Source of the DNA: TC-15 sp034437275 | GTDB lineage: Bacteria > Chloroflexota > Anaerolineae > Aggregatilineales > Aggregatilineaceae | NCBI GenBank assembly: GCA_034437275.1 | Contig: DAOTUD010000076.1 | Span: 1-20,157 of the forward strand | Direction: 5' to 3' | DNA length: 20,157 bases | Shown: positions 15,798 through 20,157 of the stretch, in pieces | Layout of the letters: each line of letters starts with the position of its first letter | How positions within the stretch are numbered: position 1 is the first letter of the stretch | Translations under genes and position numbers: made by a program | Notes under the pieces: model-generated | Databases searched by the model: none | What the model was told of the DNA's origin: nothing | What the model saw: only the letters and a program-made list of their open reading frames with translations

Positions 15798-16115
15798 ATG
15801 GATGATCGCCTGGTGGTGTTCGTCACCACAGAGTCAAAGGCAGAGGCGCGCCGCATTGCCCGCACGCTGTTAGAGCAGAAGCTGGTGGCCTGCGTCAACA
15901 TCCTGCCGGTGGACTCGGTGTTCGTCTGGGAAGCCGAGGTTCAGGCGGAGCAGGAAGCCCTGATGATCATCAAGACGCGCCGCGACGTGTTTGATCGCCT
16001 GGAAGCGGCCATCAAGGCGGCGCATTCCTACGACACGCCGGAGATCATCGCCGTGCCGATTGTTCTTGGTTCGCACGATTATTTGCAATGGATAGACGAT
16101 GAAGTCACAGGATAA
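15798..16115 (+). CDS. cutA: CutA1 divalent-cation tolerance protein
   Basis: The 105-residue product has the normal length of CutA1, a very stable trimeric ferredoxin-like protein linked to copper and other divalent metal tolerance. Characteristic segments are VFVTTESKAEA (7-17), LVACVNILPVDSVFVWE (29-45), ALMIIKTRRDVF (54-65) and HSYDTPEIIAVPI (76-88), the last matching the CutA HxYxxPEI signature. ATG 15798 follows GAGGAGG. The end overlaps the next gene by 17 bp, suggesting translational coupling. The biochemical role of CutA1 is still debated, so metal tolerance is a family label. Confidence 0.95.
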   Translation: MDDRLVVFVTTESKAEARRIARTLLEQKLVACVNILPVDSVFVWEAEVQAEQEALMIIKTRRDVFDRLEAAIKAAHSYDTPEIIAVPIVLGSHDYLQWIDDEVTG

Positions 16116-16974
16116 CCCGTATCGCATGCTTATTTCGTTCGCCCACCCGGACGACGAGTCGTTTGGCATGGGCGGCGCGATTGCGATGTACGCCGAGCGC
16201 AGCGTCGAGATCGCGTTGATCTGCTCCACCAACGGCGACGTGGGCACCGTCGACGACACGTTCATGGATGGTTTCGAGACCATCGGCGAGCTGCGTATGG
16301 AAGAACTACGCTGCGCCGCCGAAACGCTCGGCATCAAAGACGTGATCAGCTACGGCTACCGCGACAGCGGCATGATGGGCAGCGCGGACAACGACGATCC
16401 CAAGTGCCTGTGGCAGGCCGATGAGGATGTCGTGGTGGCGCGCATCGTGCGCGATATCCGGCGGCTGCGCCCGCACGTCGTGGTCACGTTCGACCCGTTC
16501 GGTGGCTATGGCCATCCGGACCACATCACCATGCACCGCGCCACCACGCGCGCCTTCCACGCCGCCGGCGATCCCAAGCAGTTCCCGGAACACCGCGCCG
16601 ACGGGCTGGAGCCGCACCAGCCGGACAAGCTGTACTACACCGCGTTTCCCAAGCTGCCGCTGCGCATTACGATCTGGCTGGCGCGGCTGCGCGGCGAGAA
16701 CCCGCGCCAGTTGGGCAAAAACAAAGACGTGGACCTGGTCGCCGCGCTGGAGAACAAGCTGCCCGCCCACGCGCGGATCAACGTGGCGGCTTACCAGCCG
16801 GCCTGGGATGCCGCCGCCCGCTGCCATGCCAGCCAGCAAAACCCACGCCAGACGGACAGCATTTTCGACAAGATGCGCCGCCTGATCTTCCGCCACCAGG
16901 ATTTCACCCGCGCCTACCCGGAACCACAGCCGGGCGAGCACCTGGAGCGCGACCTGTTCGAAGGGCTGGGCTGA
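16099..16974 (+). CDS. PIG-L/LmbE-family zinc N-deacetylase (MshB/Mca-like)
   Basis: The 291-residue protein belongs to the LmbE/PIG-L zinc hydrolases, which mostly remove acetyl groups from N-acetylglucosaminyl compounds. The metal motif AHPDDES gives His16 and Asp19, and GHPDH gives His142 as third ligand. Asp18 is the expected general base. GYRDSGM (86-92) resembles the motif in the mycothiol enzymes MshB and Mca, which are of similar length. No thiol-cofactor ligase genes are nearby, so the substrate is open: GlcNAc-type cofactor precursor, thiol conjugate or cell-wall glycolipid. ATG 16099 lies inside the end of cutA and has no strong ribosome site of its own, which fits translation by coupling. 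The next in-frame ATG (16126) also lacks one. Confidence 0.9.
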   Translation: MKSQDNPYRMLISFAHPDDESFGMGGAIAMYAERSVEIALICSTNGDVGTVDDTFMDGFETIGELRMEELRCAAETLGIKDVISYGYRDSGMMGSADNDDPKCLWQADEDVVVARIVRDIRRLRPHVVVTFDPFGGYGHPDHITMHRATTRAFHAAGDPKQFPEHRADGLEPHQPDKLYYTAFPKLPLRITIWLARLRGENPRQLGKNKDVDLVAALENKLPAHARINVAAYQPAWDAAARCHASQQNPRQTDSIFDKMRRLIFRHQDFTRAYPEPQPGEHLERDLFEGLG

Positions 16975-16998
16975 CCTGCACATTGCGCGCGTTCGGGG

Positions 16999-17004
16999 TA
17001 TGAT
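16999..17004 (+). promoter_or_regulatory. -10 element upstream of the 17042 gene
   Basis: GGGG-TATGAT-AGGGG places a -10-like TATGAT 37 nt before ATG 17042. It overlaps the in-frame ATG at 17000, which makes that earlier start unlikely. A weak CTGCAC at 16976-16981 has 17-nt spacing. Confidence 0.45.
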
Positions 17005-17041
17005 AGGGGCGTGTATCCGGACGGGAAAAAGGCACACGGCT

Positions 17042-17611
17042 ATGGCGAACGCGCTCACAGGTGAACAAATCCAACGGGTGGTGGATAACACCGTACTGGT
17101 CTTGCTGGTCCGCCCGGATTTGATGGAGGAGTGGCAAAGTAACCTGATGACGCTGCTCGAACAGGCCCAGCAGGCCGATCTGGAGGAAGAGGCGATCTTC
17201 ATCGCCGCCGTGCTCACCCTGCTGCACTATCCGGACGACTCGCTGCTGACCGGCACGCGCTACGACCACGCCTGGGAGCACCTGCAGGTTGGCTTGCAGA
17301 CCGGCAGCAGCCACGCCGTCGACCAAAGCGAAAGCATGACCCTCGACCACCTGCTGGGGTCAATTGTCGAGGCGATTGTCACCATCAAAAAACAGGCTCC
17401 CGCGCAGCAAAACACCGTGCGCGGCGAGCTGCAAGGGGAGCTGAAGCAGATCAAAGCGGCGGCGGTCGAGGCCAAAGTCGGCGAGTTGGTCGCCTGGCTG
17501 GACGACGCGGCTGCCGTGCTGGAGGGGGAATCCGTTCACAACATCCAACACGGCCACCAGGGCGTGTATGCGTCCTACTGGCAGGTGTTGGCCCAAAACC
17601 TGGACGATTGA
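17042..17611 (+). CDS. Hypothetical alpha-helical cytoplasmic protein
   Basis: I do not recognise this 189-residue protein. I choose ATG 17042 because the earlier in-frame ATG at 17000 sits within the likely promoter; AAAAAGG lies about 10 nt upstream. It has no signal peptide or TM segment, is acidic, and appears almost wholly helical. The stretches VVDNTVLVLLVRPDLMEEW, LEEEAIFIAAVLTLLHYPD and LVAWLDDAAAVLEG look like amphipathic helices. Only 30 bp separate it from the following membrane protein, which has no promoter of its own that I can see, so the two are probably co-expressed and may work together. That link is inference. Confidence 0.75.
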   Translation: MANALTGEQIQRVVDNTVLVLLVRPDLMEEWQSNLMTLLEQAQQADLEEEAIFIAAVLTLLHYPDDSLLTGTRYDHAWEHLQVGLQTGSSHAVDQSESMTLDHLLGSIVEAIVTIKKQAPAQQNTVRGELQGELKQIKAAAVEAKVGELVAWLDDAAAVLEGESVHNIQHGHQGVYASYWQVLAQNLDD

Positions 17612-17641
17612 TGCTCGTGGTGCGTGTACAAGGAGCGTACG

Positions 17642-18658
17642 ATGAAACGATTTTTGTCTGTGCTCATTGGGTTGGCGTTGTTAGCAGCAGCAGGCTATGT
17701 CTTTTGGGAAGCCTATGGGCCGTGGCCCTGGGAAGACGACAGTACCGAAGTGGTCACCGGCGGCCAGGTGTACTCCCAAGTAGACGCCGCATCCCAACCC
17801 CAGCTTGATTTTTCCAGCGATATCCCCGACTTCACCTACTCGGAGAGCGTCGAGATCACCGAATCGGCGCGCGAGCAAATGGCGATCAATCCCCAGGCGC
17901 TCAAAACCACGGCCCAGATCGAACCGGTGCCGGAAGTCAACCTGACGTCCGACATTGTGCTGGACGCCAACTCCGATGTGACGGTCGCGCCGCGTGCCGG
18001 CGGCCAGATCACCACCTTCAGCGCCCCCGGCACCGGCGGCGCGGGGGCAGTGGCGCAGCGCGTGGTCGAATTCGAGTGGCCGGACGAGTTCCGCGTGGGC
18101 AGTTCCGGCGTGGTGCGCATCAAGCTCAAGGTGCTGGACGAAGGCGCGCTGCAGCCGGTCGCCGAGATCGAAGGCAACGAAGTCGTCGCCACGCCGATCA
18201 TCCTCAACGACCGCTTTGCCGACGGGTACAACGCCCACATCCAGGCCACAATTTCCGCCAAAGATTTCGATGTCGAGTGGCTCAACGAGCCGGTCCAGAT
18301 GTTGACCGTCGACAACCCCAACCGCCCGCTGGAATGGCGCTGGACGCTGGAGGCCGACGGCGCGCAGACCTCGGTGATCGCGGTGGGGCTGACGCTGTCG
18401 TGGGTGACGCCCGCCGGGCAGCCGCATCCCAGTGTGCCGCAGAATGTCGCCATCTGGGGGCAGGCGGTCGAGGTCGAGGTTAATCATGTGCTGGGCCTGA
18501 TCACCGTGCCGCAAGCCGGGATTTTGGGCACGGTGCTGGCGGTGTTGGGCTTCATCGGCCAACTGCCGCTGTTGGGGATGGTGCTGGAGGCGTTCTGGGG
18601 TGCGCTGTTCGACCGGGCCACCGACCGCCGCCGGGACCGTCGCCGTCGCCGCCGCTGA
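17642..18658 (+). CDS. Two-TM extracytoplasmic beta-domain protein with an Arg-rich tail, unknown family
   Basis: ATG 17642 follows ACAAGGAGCG with good spacing; the frame upstream to 17624 would swallow that ribosome site. The 338-residue protein has an N-terminal hydrophobic anchor (~3-20). An acidic, extended segment runs to ~120. A beta-rich domain follows at ~130-275 (VVEFEWPDEFRVGSSGVVRI, LEWRWTLEADGAQTSVIAV), then a second hydrophobic region at ~282-322 (LGLITVPQAGILG, LAVLGFIGQLPLLGMVL) and a tail with nine Arg in the last eleven residues. Both ends are probably cytoplasmic, with the beta domain outside, or the N-terminus is a cleaved signal. The tail would suit binding to acidic lipid or nucleic acid. 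No known family is recognised; it is likely in an operon with the 17042 gene. Confidence 0.78.
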   Translation: MKRFLSVLIGLALLAAAGYVFWEAYGPWPWEDDSTEVVTGGQVYSQVDAASQPQLDFSSDIPDFTYSESVEITESAREQMAINPQALKTTAQIEPVPEVNLTSDIVLDANSDVTVAPRAGGQITTFSAPGTGGAGAVAQRVVEFEWPDEFRVGSSGVVRIKLKVLDEGALQPVAEIEGNEVVATPIILNDRFADGYNAHIQATISAKDFDVEWLNEPVQMLTVDNPNRPLEWRWTLEADGAQTSVIAVGLTLSWVTPAGQPHPSVPQNVAIWGQAVEVEVNHVLGLITVPQAGILGTVLAVLGFIGQLPLLGMVLEAFWGALFDRATDRRRDRRRRRR

Positions 18659-18665
18659 CCGGCGC

Positions 18666-18681
18666 ACGGGGACAACCCCGT
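18666..18681. terminator. Small hairpin between convergent genes
   Basis: ACGGGG-acaa-CCCCGT forms a six-pair stem with a four-base loop between the stop at 18658 and the convergent stop at 18681-18683. No T-run follows on either strand, so termination here is only a possibility. Confidence 0.3.
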
Positions 18682-18938
18682 CAATCTTCAGCATCCGGCA
18701 GCAGCGGGCGCTTGAAAAACACGCGAAACCCGCTGCTGTCGTGCATGAATGAGCCTGACGTACCGACCATCTCCCAGCCTTCCATCCCCAGCTGGGCGAT
18801 GGCTTGCTCGCGATTGATGACGCGCACCTCTTTGGCACCTTCACCCACGTGGTAAAACAGGATATACTGGCGATGCATGATCCCCTGCGCGATTTCCTGG
18901 CGCAGTTCGCAATATTCCCATGCCTGATGCTGGGCCAT
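18681..18938 (-). CDS. DUF4177-like small protein
   Basis: This 85-residue protein starts at ATG 18938 with AAGGAG 8 nt upstream, within the CACAAGGAGCG leader seen at several genes here. The open frame to 19064 overlaps the divergent gene and lacks a ribosome site. The layout WEYCEL near the N-terminus, then QAIAQLGMEGWEMVG, then FRVFFKRPL, is that of DUF4177-type proteins, a small alpha/beta family of unknown role. No signal peptide is present. A -10-like TACAAT (18978-18973) sits upstream. It is divergent from the 18983 gene, with 44 bp between starts. Confidence 0.78.
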   Translation of the reverse strand: MAQHQAWEYCELRQEIAQGIMHRQYILFYHVGEGAKEVRVINREQAIAQLGMEGWEMVGTSGSFMHDSSGFRVFFKRPLLPDAED

Positions 18939-18972
18939 GTCGTTCGCTCCTTGTGTTCGCCATCCGGAGGCC

Positions 18973-18978
18973 ATTGTA
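18973..18978 (-). promoter_or_regulatory. -10 element of the DUF4177-like gene
   Basis: On the minus strand CGC-TACAAT-GGCC places TACAAT 34 nt upstream of ATG 18938. The matching -35 would lie inside the 5' coding region of the divergent gene and is weak (TTTCTC). Confidence 0.35.
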
Positions 18979-18982
18979 GCGT

Positions 18983-19915
18983 ATGCCATCCAACCGAGAA
19001 AAACATTGTGAAGCCTTACGCCCCCTGGTGCTGGCCGCCCTGGATAGTCCTGGGTTGTTGTCACCGTCGGATTTCGATATTGCGCGGTTTCACCTCAGCG
19101 CGAACCTGCGCAAGCACCTGCTGGACCCCGATATCGCCGCGCTCGAAGATTACGTGATTGATCATAGCACGCTGCCGGGCCGCCAGGCCAACCTGGCGAT
19201 GGTCGGGGCGTTTGCCGACGAAGTCGGGGCGCTGTGCGATGCGCCGGATGTATCGCTGAACCGGAGTTACGTGGCGATGGAGTGGCTGTTGTGGCGGCTG
19301 ATGAACCGCTACCCGCCCGCGCTGTTCGGCAGCGACCCGGACTCGCCGCTGCAAATGCCGGAGGTGTGCGGCGTGGTCGCCTTTGGCGAGTGGGCGGCGG
19401 CCTTCCGCCACATCGAGTCCGGCGTCGAGATTTTGCTGGAGCACGCCCACAGCCCGCTGTGGCGCGTGCGCGACGCGGCGGCGATGGGCTTCGCGCGTAT
19501 GCTGGCCCGCGACTGGCGCAGCACCCTGCGGCGCTTCCGGCGGCGGGCGCTCAACGCGACGCCGCTGGAGTGGCGGGCGCTGGTGATGGGCATCAGCGTG
19601 CCGGAGCGGCTGACTGCACCGGGGCACGCGCTGGATGCGCTCGACCTGCACTTCCGCGCGCTGTCGTATCTGCGCCGGCTGAGTCCCGCGATACGCCGCC
19701 AGGAGCCGGTCGCGGTGCTGTGCGACGCGCTGAGCACGACGATCAGCGACGTCGTGGCGGCGGCCCCCGCGGCGGGCTTTGCGCAGTTGCACGCCTGGGC
19801 CGCCTGGGACAATCCCCTCGTGCAGGACATCCTGCGCGCCAACCTGGCGCAGGCGCGGCTGGCGGCCTGGCCGGACGAGGTCGCGGCGGTGCGCGCCCGG
19901 CTGCCGGAATCCTGA
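18983..19915 (+). CDS. Hypothetical helical-repeat (HEAT-like) protein
   Basis: The 310-residue protein has no signal peptide or membrane span and is predicted almost entirely helical. SPLWRVRDAAAMGFARMLA (around 157-175) has the pattern of a HEAT/ARM repeat, and several other helix pairs have similar spacing (e.g. LAQARLAAWPDEVAAVRARL at the C-terminus), so I suggest an alpha-solenoid. I recognise no enzyme motif. The start ATG 18983 has GGAGG 12 nt upstream, longer than usual, so a later start remains possible. Codon and base use match the neighbours. Its divergent partner is the DUF4177-like gene. Confidence 0.72.
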   Translation: MPSNREKHCEALRPLVLAALDSPGLLSPSDFDIARFHLSANLRKHLLDPDIAALEDYVIDHSTLPGRQANLAMVGAFADEVGALCDAPDVSLNRSYVAMEWLLWRLMNRYPPALFGSDPDSPLQMPEVCGVVAFGEWAAAFRHIESGVEILLEHAHSPLWRVRDAAAMGFARMLARDWRSTLRRFRRRALNATPLEWRALVMGISVPERLTAPGHALDALDLHFRALSYLRRLSPAIRRQEPVAVLCDALSTTISDVVAAAPAAGFAQLHAWAAWDNPLVQDILRANLAQARLAAWPDEVAAVRARLPES

Positions 19916-19916
19916 G

Positions 19917-19937
19917 CGCCGCGCGCGGCGGGGCTTT
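19917..19937 (+). terminator. Possible terminator after the 18983 gene
   Basis: CGCCG-CGCG-CGGCG (19917-19930) starts two bases after the stop codon and is followed by GGGCTTTCT. The stem is very GC-rich but short, and the T-run is poor, so this is tentative. Confidence 0.35.
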
Positions 19938-20031
19938 CTGTCATGAGTTGCTTGACTCTGCCCATATTTTATCCTAGTACACGTTGGCGGAAATATATGC
20001 CCACCGGTTGGCCCTCATCCCCTATCCCCCC
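19938..20031. other. Non-coding spacer with a C-rich tract abutting an IS element
   Basis: No gene is visible here. The last part (about 20012-20031) is a pyrimidine tract of the form CCCTCATCCCCTATCCCCC, similar to C-rich intergenic repeats common in Chloroflexota and other GC-rich bacteria. The IS3-type end begins directly after it, so the element probably inserted at this tract. The repeat assignment is from memory and not tested. Confidence 0.35.
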
Positions 20032-20157
20032 TGATCTTGCCCCATTTCAACGGACAGTTTTTGTTTCGTAGTAACGTTGTTCAAAAGCAGCAGGGCTGAG
20101 ATAGTCCAATGACGAATGCAGCCGATGACGATTGTACCAAACTTCAATGTGTTCAAA
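20032..20157 (-). mobile_element. IS3-family insertion sequence, right end, cut by the window edge
   Basis: The outer end begins TGATCTTGCCCCATTTCAAC at 20032 and continues GGACAG, the type of terminal repeat seen in IS3-family elements of the IS150-like group (TG...CCCC...GGACA). It is followed on the minus strand by the 3' end of a transposase gene. The other end of the element is outside the window, so the target duplication cannot be checked. Confidence 0.75.
20047..20157 (-). CDS. IS3-family transposase OrfB, C-terminal fragment
   Basis: Reading leftward from 20157, 36 codons precede TGA 20049-20047. The peptide contains FEHIEVWYNRHRLHSSLDYL and then SPAAFEQRYYE. This is the hallmark C-terminal end of the IS3 rve/DDE integrase domain (YNxxRxHSSLxYxxPxxF), including the region around and after the last catalytic glutamate; the Glu of HIEVWYN is near that position. 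The rest of the gene lies outside the window. Intactness of the element cannot be judged. Confidence 0.9.
   Translation of the reverse strand, partial: FEHIEVWYNRHRLHSSLDYLSPAAFEQRYYETKTVR

Noticed and set aside
17681..19006. Minus-strand open frame (441 codons) opposite the two-TM protein and covering the DUF4177-like gene
   Set aside because: It has His/Arg/Gly-rich shadow composition and no ribosome site. The sense-strand gene has a good leader and a clear membrane topology.

Overview
This looks like a chromosomal segment from a GC-rich bacterium, most likely a Chloroflexota member of the Anaerolineae type. That placement is inferred from three things: secreted PD40/WD40-like propeller proteins joined by Pro/Thr-rich linkers, a stand-alone CHAT protease beside a TIR protein, and the style of the lipoprotein and GT39 genes. 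No rRNA or marker gene confirms it. Nearly the whole window codes for protein, and no tRNA, rRNA or CRISPR array was seen.

Layout. Positions 1-342 are the C-terminal end of an IS1634-type transposase. From 385 to 8772 everything reads leftward: a CHAT-domain peptidase-like protein (385-2562) with its own promoter; two secreted beta-propeller proteins (2648-5371 with three propellers, 5388-6752 with one) that form an operon; an NAD(P)-dependent glutamate dehydrogenase (6906-8183) ending in a clear terminator; and a small lipoprotein (8338-8772). Next comes a sugar block: a GT20 trehalose-6-phosphate synthase-like gene (8949-10472, +) whose 3' end overlaps the convergent trehalose-6-phosphatase otsB (10412-11221, -), and a divergent PfkB-type sugar kinase (11304-12368, +) whose active-site motifs are badly eroded. 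A stand-alone TIR-domain protein follows (12418-12990, +).

The right half holds an extended-SDR epimerase/reductase (13033-14025, -), a GT39-like membrane glycosyltransferase (14090-15598, -), the overlapping pair cutA and a PIG-L/LmbE deacetylase (15798-16974, +), a probable two-gene unit of unknown function (17042-18658, +; a helical soluble protein followed by a two-TM protein with an Arg-rich tail), and a divergent pair made of a DUF4177-like small protein (18681-18938, -) and a helical, HEAT-like protein (18983-19915, +). The window ends in an IS3-family element (20032-20157, -) that runs off the edge.

Most of the region is housekeeping and surface functions: nitrogen metabolism, compatible-solute synthesis, envelope glycosylation and secreted propellers. 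I do not see a complete, recognisable defence island. The best candidates for something new are the CHAT protein with an uncharacterised C-terminal domain, the degenerate FruK-like protein, the stand-alone TIR protein, and the 17042-18658 membrane pair. Promoters with an extended -10 (TGnTANNNT) recur through the window and support the chosen starts.
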